The notes below the pieces were generated by a model that saw nothing but the letters and a program-made list of their open reading frames with translations, was not told where the DNA came from and did no database searches. A program made the position numbers and the translations under genes. From positions 27,288,159-27,352,158 of the forward strand of contig OY997645.1 of assembly GCA_963921795.1 (NCBI GenBank): a stretch of DNA of 64,000 nucleotides. Direction: 5' to 3'. Below, in pieces: positions 47,019 to 58,990 of this stretch (positions are counted from its first letter, which is position 1; each line of letters opens with the position of its first letter). The DNA is from Nannobrachium achirus (lineage: Eukaryota; Chordata; Actinopteri; Myctophiformes; Myctophidae).

Positions 47019-48929
47019 TAACTAGAAGCAGTGCTCTTCCGAGCACAGGTCTCCACCAGGCCATGCGTCCTGGTGGTGCTACTGTATAATAATAGGCCAA
47101 TGTAAAAAGGCTGGAATATGTTCTTCACCTTAGACCTTTCATGGCAATCGGACACTGCATGCATGATTTGAGGCATTGTGTTCCAAAAATGTGTTTTACT
47201 AAAGTCTACCTGCTGGTGGTGCTATAAAAGGCCAACATGAAAAGGGTAGCATTTGTTCCTTGACATAGTGGGAACATGTGTGGCAAATTTCACGGTAATC
47301 GCAAGCTGCGTTGATTTGAAGCATTTTGTTCAAAAACTGAGCAATCCCGCAAACTTTGGAAGCCAATATTAGCCAATTAGGATGGAATATGAAATATCAG
47401 ACGGATCGGACTTGATCACATGACTATAGAGATACTGTGTACCGATTTGCATGATTTTTGGATAAAATCTCAAGGAATAATAGGAAAAATTGTGTTTTAC
47501 ATAAGTCGGCCTCCTGGTAGCGCTATAAAAGGCTGATGTGAAAAATGCAGGGAAAGGGTTTTTCCTTGGCCTCTAGGGAGTGCGCTTACAAAGTTTGAAA
47601 CTGATCGGTGGAGTTATAGATAAAACCACAAATCGGCCTGTTATAGCGCCACCATGAGGCTGATTTAAAAAATGTGATGTGGCATTTCTTCCTCGACCTA
47701 GTGGGAACGTGTGTGCGCGATTTCATGATAATTGCACTTTGCGTTTGGGATTTGAGGCATTTTGTTCAAAACGGCTCAATCCTACAAACTTTGGAAGCCA
47801 ATCTTAGCCAATCAGGATGGAATATGCGGACAGATCCGTGTCGATCACATGACTGTCGAGATACTGCCTACCGATTTGTAGGATTTTTGGACAAAATCTG
47901 TAAGAGTAGTGCACAGAAATGTTTTTTGCGAACATCGGCCACTAGGTGGCGCTAGAAAAGGCCCATTTGAAAACTTTAGGGCAGAGGTTCTAGATTGGCA
48001 TCCAGGGAATGTGTGTGCTTACTTTGGCAGCGACCGGGCCAACGGCGACTGAGATTAGCTGCACACAAACTGCGAGGACACACACACACACGGACGGACG
48101 GACGGACGGACGGACGGACGGACGGACGGACGCACGCACGTACGGACGGACACACGGACGGACGGAGGGGAAAACATACTCTCCCCCATGCCTTCGGCTG
48201 GTGGAGACAATAAAACAACTCTATATGAGCTCACTTGAGTGTGCCAATTGGACGTGGACAGTTGGACACAGGGGTGTCATACCAAATTCTGGGCCCTGGG
48301 TACAAGGATTCACTGCGGGCCATCATGAACACATTATTGTCTCCACCAGCCGAAGGCTGAGGGGAGAGTATGTTTTCCCCTCCGTCCGTCCGTCCGTGCG
48401 TCCGTCCGTCCGTGTGTCCGTGTGTCCGTCCGTGTGTGTGTCCTCGCAGTTTGTGTGCAGCTAATCTCAGTCGCCGTTGGCCCGGTCGCTGCCAAAGTGA
48501 GCACACACATTCCCTGGATGCCAATCTAGAACCTCTGCCCTAAATTTTTCAAATGGCCCTCATGGTGGCGCTATAACAGGCCCATTCGTCCTGAGTTTGT
48601 GTACAGCTAATCTCCGGCGCCGTTGGCCCGTTCGCTGCCAAAATGAGCACACACACTCCCTGGATGCCAATTCAGAACCTCTGCCCCAAATTTTTCAAAT
48701 GGCCCTCATGGTGGCGCTATAACAGGCCGATTCGTCCTCCCAGTTTGTGTACAGCTAATCTCCAGCGCCGTTGGCCCGGTCGCTGCCAAAATGAGCACAC
48801 ACACTCCCTGGATGCCAATTCAGAACCTCTGCCCCAAAGTTTTCAAATGGCCCTAATGGTGGCGCTATAACAGGCCGATTTGTGTGGCCTGGTGGAGACC
48901 TGTGCTCGGAAGAGCACTGCTTCTAGTTA
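47019..48929. mobile_element. 1.9-kb rolling-circle-like (HINE-type) element with mirrored ends
   Basis: The left end TAACTAGAAGCAGTGCTC and the right end GAGCACTGCTTCTAGTTA are exact inverted copies of at least 40 bp, including the hairpin GTGCTC-TTCC-GAGCAC and CTCCACCAGGCC. Inside are diverged units of 150-200 bp marked by GGTGGCGCTATAA and CTCCCTGGATGCCAATTCAG (two near-identical ones at about 48550-48720 and 48720-48890). At the middle an inverted pair of (CGGA)n tracts (48091-48165 and 48379-48440) flanks a 130-bp spacer. Both ends match the 3' end at 18320-18345, so two copies may be joined back to back. Confidence 0.7.
48091..48440. repeat. Inverted (CGGA)n/(TCCG)n pair around a 130-bp spacer
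   Basis: GGACGGACGG units to 48165, then GAGGGGAAAACATACTCTC (48165-48183), mirrored by GAGAGTATGTTTTCCCCTC (48364-48382) and TCCGTCCGTCC units. GCCTTCGGCTGGTGGAGAC bounds the spacer on both sides in opposite orientation. Confidence 0.9.
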
Positions 48930-48931
48930 CG

Positions 48932-49363
48932 CATTATTTTGTGCTTTAACTATTGAAAAATAGCAGATATACAGGCTCACTGCTGCGAGCTTGTAGATCT
49001 GCTATTTTAAAAAAGAATGAACATTTTTGAAAGTCTTTGAATATTTTAAATCCTTCTAAGGTTTTTTTCTTTTTCTTTTTTTAACCTATGTTTCTATGTT
49101 AGTGGTGCTCAAACCTTTTCATGTGAAGGACCCCCAAAATTATATGTATTTGGCCACAGACCCCCATCTCAAAATATTTAGTTCCAGGGACCCCCCAGAA
49201 GCAAAATTTTAGTTACAAATGTTTGCTTAAAAAATACATACAGTATATTCAAAGATTTGCACACAGTTTCACGACTTTATAAAAATAGCAGATCTACAAG
49301 CTCGCAGTGCGGCTTTGTGAGATTGTATATCTGCTATTTTTCAATAGCTAAAGTATAAATTAA
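48932..49363 (+). mobile_element. Double-hairpin element, family D, copy 2
   Basis: Ends GTGCTTTAACTATTGAAAAA and, from the right, TATACTTTAGCTATTGAAAA. Hairpin modules lie at 48955-49008 and 49281-49342. The middle has GTGGTGCTCAAACC, TTTTCATGTGAAGGACCCCC, TGTATTTGGCCACAGACCCC and GACCCCCCAGAAGC. Confidence 0.75.
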
Positions 49364-49645
49364 TTAAGGCCCCTCCACCTTGGGCCCAAGTAACCCCCCC
49401 CCCCCCCTTGTGATGCCACTGCTTGAGTGTGCCAATTGGACATTGACACTTGGACACCCATGGCTGCTTGTTTCTTGTGCAAATCTGACAGTTCTAACCT
49501 AAAAAAAAAATGCCTTAAATGTTTGATGTAAAGAAATTGTGTTGCCTGTTTTCTTGTATCGATTGTACTATATATTTTTCTACAAGACCAGCATTTCAAA
49601 ATTAGCTTTTCAACTTGTGCACTGCGAGTGCGAGCTACTATACAG
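49364..49645. other. Unassigned DNA with a C run
   Basis: A run of about 17 C lies at 49390-49406. GAGTGTGCCAATTGGAC then CTTGGACACCC at 49424-49460 repeats a phrase from 48237-48270. No gene; a minus-strand frame here is driven by poly-G. Confidence 0.45.
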
Positions 49646-50073
49646 CAGTGGTTCTCAGCCTTTACAGGCTGCGACCCCCCCCCCCCCCCCCCCCCAAAAT
49701 AATCATATTTGAAACGGGGACCTCCCACCCTGACAAGCACTTGGAATTGTAGGAGTTGAGGCGTTACATTTTGTTTGACTTGGTTCCACAGATAAATATT
49801 GTGAAAATAGGAGATCTACAAGCTTACAACGCCTCGCGTTGAGAGGCGTTGTGAGCTTGTAAATCAGCTATTTTCATCATTTTTGCCTATTGCCTATTAT
49901 TATTTGACAATCTTTTTCCTTTCTTTATTTCTTTATTTTTTCCCCTTCTTTTTAAGTATTTAAAAAGGTCTTAAAAGTCCTTACATTGTCAATTCACTGT
50001 CATCTGTGGACCCCCCCCAAAAAAAAATCATGTGGGGACCTAGGGGTCCCGACCAACAGGTTGAAAACCACTG
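49646..50073. mobile_element. Non-autonomous hAT element, family C (CAGTGGTTCTCA end)
   Basis: Left end CAGTGGTTCTCAGCC, right end read inward CAGTGGTTTTCAACC. Flanked by CTATACAG at 49638-49645 and 50074-50081, exact. Contains a run of about 19 C and a hairpin module at 49802-49876 with arms of about 34 bp and a 7-nt loop. 428 bp, no transposase. Confidence 0.92.
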
Positions 50074-50081
50074 CTATACAG

Positions 50082-51139
50082 TATGGTTACTGAACTGAAG
50101 AATCACTTATCAATTTTTGTGTGTTGTTTCCTCTATCATAGTATGTAAGAGGCGACGCATATCACGTGTATTGTAACTCAGATTAAGTATAGGCTATAGC
50201 CTATAAAAATACTGCTCCTTTGAATGTGTGAGCAGATGGTTTCATTTGTATATAGTCGTTTAAAACACAAGCCTTCCACACATACAGTATCAGTTATTTG
50301 AATTTGCATTTTGCATTGTGTGTTTGACCTTGAGACTTTGAAGAGGTTACTTCTTTGGTTTCACACATTTAATTGGCTAATTATTCTGGGTTTTGTTTGT
50401 ACTCAACCTGCTTCATTATCCTCCTTTGTGTTTGGTTTGGTCATAGACTCTGATGTCCTTGGTTCGGACCATTGCTGCATGTCACTCCGTGTTTTCGGTC
50501 TCTCTACAGTCTACACTACTATCAATAAAGGCATATAAACAAAACATTTAAATAATAATACAATAGCATACCATAAAATACTAGTTAGTTATGTAGGTGT
50601 TCTTTCCTTCATACTTTTTATTTGCAAAGTCTTAAATTATAACCTTGACCAAGCTATTATTCTAGATTCTCCCATCATAAATAATAATAATTTCCTTGAT
50701 TACCAATACATTAGTTACACTCATACTCATACACTACATACCGGTATGTGTTATCGGGTAGATGGAAATTGACCAATTATCTACTGAACCAATTATCTGC
50801 TGAACCATTTTCATGTATAAATTCAGTAAGGCTGCACAGTTTGCACAACAGGGCTCACAGTAGAGGTCTTGTGGAGAATAAGCACATTGATGTTGAAGTA
50901 CACTACAATACAATGGCAGAGGTCACCTAGTCTGTATAAAGAGTCCCTTTTAAAGTTTTCAAGAGGGAAATTAGCTAGTTGGTGAAGAGGATGATATTTA
51001 TACTGGATCCAATTGAAGCTGACACATTCTAGGATGAATCTAAGGGAGAAATCTGCACTATGTGCTATTTGAAAATCAAACCTTGGTTCGAAGTGGAGCC
51101 GTGAAATTGAGCACTTCCAGATCTATGTTTTTGATTCTA
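50082..51139. other. Unassigned DNA
   Basis: No gene or named repeat. A segment at 51065-51100 (TTGGTTCGAAGTGGA) is an inverted relative of 1580-1606. Confidence 0.4.
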
Positions 51140-51240
51140 TGTGTTCCCCCCTGTGTGTGTGTGTGTGTGTGCGTGTGTGTGCCTGGCCTGAAAACAGCGC
51201 CCCTCCCTTAACATGTGTGGTCATAAAAGGTACTGTTCGA
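51140..51240 (+). repeat. Local duplication with TG tract, copy 1
   Basis: (TG)n followed by GCCTGGCCTGAAAACAGCGC, CCCTCCCTTAACATGTGTGG and AAAAGGTACTG. Copy 2 is at 51720-51895. Confidence 0.85.
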
Positions 51241-51719
51241 ACTCAACGGGACAGTTCTCACTGGTGAGACAGGACACACATTGCCACTCAGAGGGAGACC
51301 ATGGGCTCCGCCCACGGCTCCAAAAATGGCCACATAGTGTAAGCATAACATTATATGCTTTCCATGATAAAGCCTGCCATTACATTTTTCAATCATGGAT
51401 TAGACTCATTTAAGGAAAGGCATATACTAATAGATGTCACAAGCTAACCTCACTAATGTTAGCTAAAAGCTTCCTTTTACACCAAACATCTTTAGAGCAG
51501 CATATAAAGCATTAGTCTTAGGCTATTACTACAGTATAGAAGCATATTAATGTAGAGGTAGGCAACCTTAGGCACGGGTGCACTGCCAACACTGGCACAG
51601 GGGAGGGTGTTCACTGGAACATTGGCATAAGTGTGAGAGCAAAGTTTTCTTAAACAAAAAAGAAAATTGCATAAGTGTGAGAGCAAAATTTTCTTTAAAA
51701 AATCACACCAGTGTGAACT
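51241..51719. other. Unassigned DNA with a small tandem duplication
   Basis: GCATAAGTGTGAGAGCAAA(G/A) then TTTTCTT occurs at 51626 and 51669. No gene. Confidence 0.5.
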
Positions 51720-51744
51720 GAGCGGTGGTTCCCCCCCCTTCCCC

Positions 51745-51800
<56 letters not shown>

Positions 51801-51895
51801 TGTGTGTGTGTGTGTGTGTCTGTGCCTGGTCTGGCCTGGCCTGAACAACAGCGCCCCTCCCTTAACATGTGTGGTCAGAAAAGGTTACTGCAGGC
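51720..51895 (+). repeat. Local duplication with TG tract, copy 2
   Basis: A longer (TG)n (51746-51820), then GGCCTGGCCTGAACAACAGC, CCCTCCCTTAACATGTGTGG and AAAAGGTTACTG. A CAGA array follows (51899-51920). Confidence 0.85.
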
Positions 51896-51991
51896 TACAG
51901 ACAGACAGACAGACAGACACGCAGACAGACCCACACACACGGCCACGTATAGGAGCGTTGTGACCACCGCTCAAAAAAAAAGAATATATAT

Positions 51992-52126
<135 letters not shown>

Positions 52127-52380
52127 AAGGCGCCCTAAGGGCGAGATGCACAAGGGTGCGTGCACATGGGCGCGTGCACAGCACTTTGGCCTGTATACCC
52201 TTCTGCTGAGCTGGTCGAGTCGTCACTGAGTCATCACTGTGATGTCACAGTTACATCCCTCACATCTATACATTCTGCAAATAATTCTACATTCATTCAA
52301 ACTCTATGACTCCTAACTGTGACTTCACGGGGGAGGGAAGCCGGGCGGGGAGGGTGATATTAGTCATTGCGTGTACTCCG

Positions 52381-52570
52381 GTGCAGCACCTGCAGGGAGT
52401 GTTGGTCGGGAGGAGTAGAACAAAGGCCCAAAGTCTCCTCTCGGTGGGGGCTCCTCACTGGCAGGCGAGTCCGGGTCATTAAGGTGCAACAGTGGTGACA
52501 ACACAGAAATGTGTTTGGGGAGGAATTAATTGGCATATGACTAAATTGGAGAGAATAAGAGTAAAAAATA
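52381..52570 (+). repeat. Dispersed repeat, family R1, copy 2
   Basis: See 24590-24785. Here GCAGCACCTGCAGGGAGTGT, CTCCTCACTGGCAGGCGAGT and GGAGGAATTAATTGGCATAT mark the match. It follows a TCATCACTGTGATGTCACAG phrase (52221-52240) of the palindrome family. Confidence 0.65.
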
Positions 52571-54100
52571 ATTGGCTACTCTAAAAAGAAAAATGGGGGG
52601 GAAACAATTCTTTAGTTGTTTCATACATTTCCAGAGATGAGTGCTACTGTCTCTTAGGATGGGTGATATAATCACTGATTATATTAGAGCAAGGCATGAA
52701 GATGTCGTGAAAAGTCAGACAATAGATTCATGATTTGAAAATGTTTTTTTTTCTTCTTTTTTTTTTCTTGGCAGAATCTTCTTTGTTCTTTTATATTTTT
52801 ACTCCCAACCCAGGCCATGAGAGAGGGGTCTTCTATTAGCATTGAATGAATACAGAGTGCAGACATGAAGGGCAGCGATGAATACACACTTCAAGGGTCA
52901 TATAGCATAAAGAGGTTGATGGATAACAGTGTCAAACAATTAATATCATAAACTCATAATATCATTATGTGCACAAACTCATAATGCACATTAACATGTC
53001 AAATATTGGTACCACCCTCTTCCATTACTATTCCCCTAAAGTGTTTTTTTGTTAAAGACTTTCTCCTTCAAAACCCTTTTTTCTAAAAATCGTTTGTTGT
53101 ATACAGCGTACAACATTGTTGTACAGTATTTCTTTTTTACCTACACAGCTTAAATGAACATGAATTTGGCGCAACTCTTATAGATTTTGTTGGGTTGTAC
53201 AGTGTTATTTTAGCACTCTCTTCCGGCTTCCCCTTGTTTTTTTGCGCAGACAGATGAAGCTAGGTATGGGCACAGTGAGGGCAATGGAGTGTGGCTTGCC
53301 TCAACCCTGTCACTTTGATAGAGTGAATACATTGTGAGAGATAATGGAAACTTTCTATTCAGCGAGGGCTGGAATAAAGAGAGCCTTCCTACTCATTCAT
53401 CAACATTGATTACTGTAGAACCCATGGCCTGGAAAGAGCAGGGGAGCACTACGTCTCACAAAGACTCTGCTGAATTGCAGGTAGAGAAATCAGAAAAACA
53501 ACAAAAGTGCAATACTGGCCTTTTAAGAAGCATCACCCCAATTTGTTTTAAGGTGAAGGTGTACAACATGTGAAATATTGAGCTCGGGAATTACTCAGAA
53601 CTGTAACAGTTTACTACTGCGTTCTAACAATTTGCAATCGGGTGCAACAGGATGCAGGAGGCATTTTGTTATTAAGTACAGTCTACCACAAAGGGCATAT
53701 ATAAGCCATTGATGCACAGTACTGTACATTCAGTGTGAACTCGGCTCCACGCTTTGATGAAAGCACATTCGCCTTTGGGGACATTGTAAAACACTGACAC
53801 ACGATATGACTGCTAATGAAGCGGCAACTTCCAAGGATGACATTAGCACTTGAGGCCAGAGTGATGGTTTGATAGCTGCACCAGTTTCTTTCACCTTGGT
53901 ACATTGATACTGGTGTTCACGCAAACAGATAAAATGTGTTTAGACAGCTGGCCCCAAAGGATGGTTTAGTATACCACAGTTTCTCTTTTTTTTTTTTTTT
54001 AGGGTCTTGTTAGTTTTGCAGACATTTACAGGGACACGTCACTGATCAAGGTCATCATCGTATAACATCAACATTTGGCAGTGTCTCAAATTAGTGTGTA
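52571..54100. other. Unassigned DNA
   Basis: No gene or named repeat. Frames at 53334-53573 (+) and 53683-53924 (-) lack domains. Confidence 0.4.
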
Positions 54101-54165
<65 letters not shown>

Positions 54166-54174
54166 GGGGGGGGT
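54101..54174. repeat. (TG)n array ending in a G run
   Basis: About 31 TG units then 10-11 G. Confidence 0.97.
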
Positions 54175-54368
54175 ATTTCCCCCATTTTTTTTAATTACTC
54201 CCTTTAGTTTCTTCCCTTGAGTTGACACACAGAGTGGGAATGTGTGCTGCAAGCCCAGATAAGCTGCTATTCATATCTATGTTGACTGGCCTGTCAGAGC
54301 TTAGTATAACCCCCTACCCGAGGGGCTTCAGCAGCCCACCTTGCAATTCGGTGAATTCATCAGCATAT

Positions 54369-54612
54369 CGTCACTGTCGGGCAGAAACCGCGTATGTCCA
54401 AGTTTCAAATTTGGAAGTTTTTTTTTTCGCAAAGTAAAGCATGCTTCATTATATAAGGCCATCCTCACACAAAAGTAGTGAAAACAACTGATCTACAAGC
54501 ACTGCAGCGCCTCCTTGTGTGCTTGCAGATCAGCTGTTTTCACTAGTTTAAATCATTTTAAAAATGATAAATACAAAACAAACGGTTTTGGGTTCCACCC
54601 GACAACGACGAT
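54369..54612 (+). mobile_element. hAT family A fragment
   Basis: GTCGGGCAGAAACCGCGTAT, AAGTTTCAAATTTGGAAG, TTCGCAAAGTAAAGC, the hairpin module (54477-54544), TAGTTTAAATCATTTTAAAA and CCACCCGACAACGACGA. It matches the centre of 527-985 in the same orientation. Both CAGGGAC termini are absent. Confidence 0.75.
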
Positions 54613-54928
54613 ATGTGTGTTGTGTGTTTTATTCCACCTGAATTTCACATGAACGCAATCTTGAATATTTGGTAACATTTAAGATAAATCTCTGGTGTTC
54701 CATTGAGACAACATCAAGGAACCTCTTTTTATAAACTAATTCTATAGTTGAACTATTCACACTTTTTCACCTATTGACCGTATACATGTATTCACGTGCC
54801 ATTATGAACAAAATCACATATCATATGTTTTTACATAATATACCTCGATATCGATATAGTGACAATATTGTGGTGATGGCTGCATATGTTGGTGCTTTCA
54901 GAAAATACTTACACAATGAGATTTTTGA
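54613..54928. other. Unassigned DNA
   Basis: No recognised feature. Confidence 0.4.
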
Positions 54929-55447
54929 TTAAAGTTATAACATGTAACTTTTTTTATAAAACAAATCTTAAAACTGTCCTAACTGTTAAATCGCTAAAGT
55001 TTTAGAACACCCACTCCGTTATTTTCAGCTTCTAAAGCCTTCTCTTTATATGTTTTCTATGATCCTGGCCGGGGACCGGATTTCGCGGAAAAATTACGTC
55101 ATCTGCATCATCTGTATACGTTGTGTTTACGTTGGCCAATCACATCGCGGATCATACACACATGATACAATACCGGCCAATCACAGCCTATCTGCCGTAT
55201 CTTCAGGAAGCAGCTTCCCTCAGCTACAGTGTTTACCATGGTGAAGGATTCTTAACCTCTTAATCCCAAAATGCTGGCCAGAAAATTACGTTCTACCCCT
55301 CCACGGATTCGTATCGGTCGCGGTGGTTTGCGGCGCCGCTCCGGTGGTCCGCAGTGGTGGTCCGCGACGACTCTGGGCGAAAAACGGCCGAAAAAAGCAA
55401 TACCGCTACTGACCACTAGTTTAGCAACTTACACAGTATAGCTTTAA
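54929..55447 (+). mobile_element. TTAA-bounded element, family T2, copy 1
   Basis: 519 bp between TTAA sites. Inverted ends: AGTTATAACATGTAAC on the left and AGCTATACTGTGTAAG read from the right. GC-rich inner part with CGGTGGTCCGC. Matches 59925-60413 in the opposite orientation along its length, including GCCTTYTCTTTATATGTTTTCTA-type, ATTACGTCAT and CCACTAGT blocks. No protein. Confidence 0.78.
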
Positions 55448-55619
55448 GGTTTTAAAAATCCTTAAATTGTGACTTCACTGTCAAATTTCAAATGGAACAC
55501 CAAAGCATCTCAAAGGGCACACCATTTGTCCACGGCACAGTGGTTGGGAAACACTGCCCTAGAAGATACATGTGGGTGCTGTCTGCTGTGTGTGTGCGCC
55601 TGGTGTAAAGGGCCCTGAA

Positions 55620-56028
55620 TTAGTCGTGAGTGTGTTTTGGGCGATTTAGACCTTAGACCGATTCTACAAATACCTTCTAAATCAGTATTTCCCAAACCTT
55701 TTCATGTCAAGGACCCCCAAAATGATATGTATTTGGCCGCCCGCGGACCCCCAACTGATTTTCTTTTTGTACCAGGGACCCCTAGAATAATATTCATTTG
55801 GCCCCGGACCCCCATCTGAAAAGGTTTTGTGCCAGGGACCCCCAGAAGAGAAGATTTGTGTAGAAATAGCAGATGTACAAGCTCTCAGCGTGGCACGAAG
55901 TGTCTGTGCCCGCATGTGAATGCATGACTGCCTTTGACTTTGTGGTATCGACTATTTTTAAAATGATAAATACAAAACCAACGGTTTTGGACATACAAGG
56001 TTTCCACCCGACAACAACGATAAATAAC
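55620..56028 (+). mobile_element. Family D fragment joined to a family A fragment
   Basis: CTTCTAAATCAGTATTTCCC, TTTTCATGTCAAGGACCCCC, TGTATTTGGCCG, CCAGGGACCCCCAGAAG and AGAAATAGCAGATGTACAAG match family D to 55905. From about 55946, TTTAAAATGATAAATACAAA, ACGGTTTTGGACATACAAGG and CCACCCGACAACAACGA match family A. The junction suggests insertion or recombination between the two. Confidence 0.6.
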
Positions 56029-56258
56029 TTGATGGGGGTGAGTGGGGAAATACAAAGCGAAGTGATGCGAAAGCTTGTGAGTGTTTCACTATTGTGATAC
56101 TAAAAATATTTCCCCATGGTTTGCAGGTCTGCCAAATGCACATGATGCGAACTGAATGTTGAGAGTGTGACTATGAATATATGAACAGGAATAGCCTACT
56201 GACAGTGTTTGGAATTCAAAGAAAATTGCCCACTCTGGTGCCAGAATAAACTCTAACG
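56029..56258. other. Unassigned DNA
   Basis: No recognised feature other than the CTCTAACG flank at 56251-56258. Confidence 0.4.
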
Positions 56259-56373
56259 CAGTGTTTCTCAAACTTTCACTTTTGGTTACATTTCTACACT
56301 GTCAGAGTTACAGACTTGTATGGGTCAATTTAGACCCACCTAAAGAGTCCCTGGAATCCACTTTGAGAACCTG
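56259..56373. mobile_element. Miniature hAT element (115 bp)
   Basis: CAGTGTTTCTCAAACTTTC on the left; CAGGTTCTCAAAGTGG read from the right. Flanks CTCTAACG and CTCTAGGG agree at 6 of 8 bases. Shares GTCAGAGTTACAGAC with 40270-40368. Confidence 0.6.
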
Positions 56374-57339
56374 CTCTAGGGTGTTCAGAGAACTTCAGAC
56401 AGGCATTTTAAAGTATAAACATGCTTTACTTTTGGATGGTTTGCACAAAGGGTTGGAAAAAAAATGTAAAAAAAATAAATAAGAAACAAACAAGCAAACA
56501 AAAATCATTGAATGTACACAACACTGATGATAATGCTTTCAAACGAATCTATGAGGCCATCAAAGCTGCATCAACACAATGTTAGCCAGATGTAGTGGTA
56601 GTCCCTGCTTTGTCTCTCAGCCAAAGGGTCCTTGGCCTGAAACATGTTGAAGATCCCTGCTGTAGGGCAAATGATTTAAGACTCCCTTGAGAGAAATTCA
56701 AGTAAATACTTGTCAAAACACTGCAACAGCACAACTCCTGTATGGTGTAGGGCAGCTTATTTGTGCTGGAAGTTTTTGTTCTTGTTCTGGGACAAATAGA
56801 GGTATAGTAATTGCCTTATCAATATGTAAAAACATGTTTACTTGGCACTCACCGTGACAGATGTAACTCAACAGATGTAATTACACTCAGGAAACAGACA
56901 AGAATGTATGGAAGTTGCTAAAATGTGTTTTCCCCCTATGATCCATGGCATGCTGCTGAATTTCAAGGTTTCAGACTTAATAATGGAAGGTTTTCTCAGT
57001 CTCACATTGTCCTCGGAATACCTGAATACCTAGCTCCTACACTTCAAGAGTTTTATTTTAACTCTGAGTGTCTATGTACATTTGTATACTCTCTGAGTTA
57101 CAAATGGATAAATTAACACTGAGGAATTTTCTGTTTGGGTATGAATACGTTTATAAAGCTGTCTTCGTGGCATGGATTATTATGGACTTGCACCAGTGAA
57201 CATATGACAAATGTTAAGCGTTTTGCTTCTAAGGAGAAAAACAAAATGCAGAGGCATTTCCCGTACTTTATTCTGTTTAGTTTTACGAAGACACATGAAT
57301 AAACATTTCTATAAATGTGTGTTCTAGTTTAGCCAACAT
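56374..57339. other. Unassigned DNA
   Basis: No gene recognised. AAGGGTCCTTGGCCTGAAACATGTTGAAGATCCCTGC (56627-56660), in parts, resembles a diverged CAGGGGTCTTCAAC terminus in reverse, so a decayed hAT end may lie here. Confidence 0.4.
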
Positions 57340-57739
57340 TAGGGATGGGTGTCGTCTGCGATACTTTTAATGGTATCGATTGCATGACGTCGATACTATC
57401 GGGTATCGGTTCACGTAAAAACGATACTCTGGAAGGCACCCCTGGCCGGTCGCATCTGTAACAGTTGGGCTACTGAGAGTTTAATGACTGCTTTAGTAGG
57501 CTACACTCGTTGCTGTGGAAAATAGCCGACAATAGCCTATAATGTTTATTATTATGATGATAATCCAACGTCTCTACTCTCCGCTCCGCCACACTGTGTG
57601 ATCATCATCATAACTGCGGTAGAGCAGTTAAACTTAAAATAAAAAGTATCGAAAATGGTATCGAAAAGGGTATCTTATCGATTCCCAGGTATCGAAAAAG
57701 GTATCGTATCGATTCAAAGGTGAACGATACCCATCCCTA
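57340..57739. mobile_element. Non-autonomous hAT element, family E (TAGGGATGGG end)
   Basis: Left end TAGGGATGGGTGTCG, right end read inward TAGGGATGGGTATCG. Flanked by GCCAACAT at 57332-57339 and 57740-57747, exact. Subterminal GTATCGAT/ATCGATAC motifs recur many times near both ends, as hAT subterminal repeats often do. 400 bp, no transposase, and no GATCTACAAGC hairpin. Confidence 0.92.
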
Positions 57740-57747
57740 GCCAACAT

Positions 57748-58344
57748 GGATAACAACATCAAGTAAAAGCAGAGTGACTTCTTATTATCTGGTCATAACC
57801 TGTTCGACCTTGGGAAATCGTGTGTAATGATGCATCAGTTTTTAATGTTATTACATCAGGAGTAGTACAGTATGAATATGAATAGGTATATTAGTGCCAT
57901 AGGAAACTATTTCCTATAGGTATTGGCCTATTTGTTTCAAACGAGTGGATGATGTTGATCATAATAAGTAAACATCTCAGCAGTGCTAAGAGCTTATCTG
58001 GAATATTTCTTTTTTGAGTGGTGCTCCAAGAAGGAGCTGAGCTCCAACATCTGTCTTTGTCCGGTTCCCAAAAAATGTCCAGGCCCCAAAAAATTACCGG
58101 GCCCCAGATATGGCCAACATCTTGGCACAAACGGCTCAAAGTGTGTTGTATACCCAGGGTCCCATTGGCCAAGCTTCGCAGGACACGCTGTAATTGGCCA
58201 GCAGTACGCTTGATGAAATTAACTCATACATAGCACTGCTCACTTCACACTAGGTGTGATTCTTTTCAGCGTGACCGTGTCTGTAGCTATGCGTCTATGT
58301 CTGTTGCCTGAGCCTGGCCTGCCCTGCAATACTGTACATGCATG
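57748..58344. other. Unassigned DNA
   Basis: Overlapping frames at 57891-58233 on both strands have no domain. GGTTCCC, GGCCCC phrases at 58060-58110 are locally repetitive. Confidence 0.4.
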
Positions 58345-58719
<375 letters not shown>

Positions 58720-58990
58720 TGTCCAAAGGGTGAGTTCCATAGAGGAAAGGTCACGGGGAATCTTCCTATTACATTATGAGATATTGTGTGCAAAGTACAA
58801 ATTGTGGCCAAAGGGACGTAGTGCTACAGAAAAGGTCATAGGGTTCACTCAAATTGTTAGCATTTATTTTCCAGGAAGCATGAATGCACTCAACAAGTTT
58901 CATGGCTGGATAAAGTGTGGAAAGTGTGGAATTGGAAAGTTTGGCCCAAGGGTGGCACTAGAGAAAAGGCACTAAAACCTAGGGTTCATC
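58720..58990 (+). repeat. Diverged tandem units related in style to the GGTGGCGCTA family
   Basis: Three lines begin alike: TGTCCAAAGGGTGAGTTCCA (58721), TGGCCAAAGGGACGTAGTGC (58804) and TGGCCCAAGGGTGGCACTAG (58941). Each is followed by AGAGGAAAGGTCA-, ACAGAAAAGGTCATAGGG- or AGAAAAGGCAC-like text and AGGGTTCA. Period is irregular. Confidence 0.45.
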
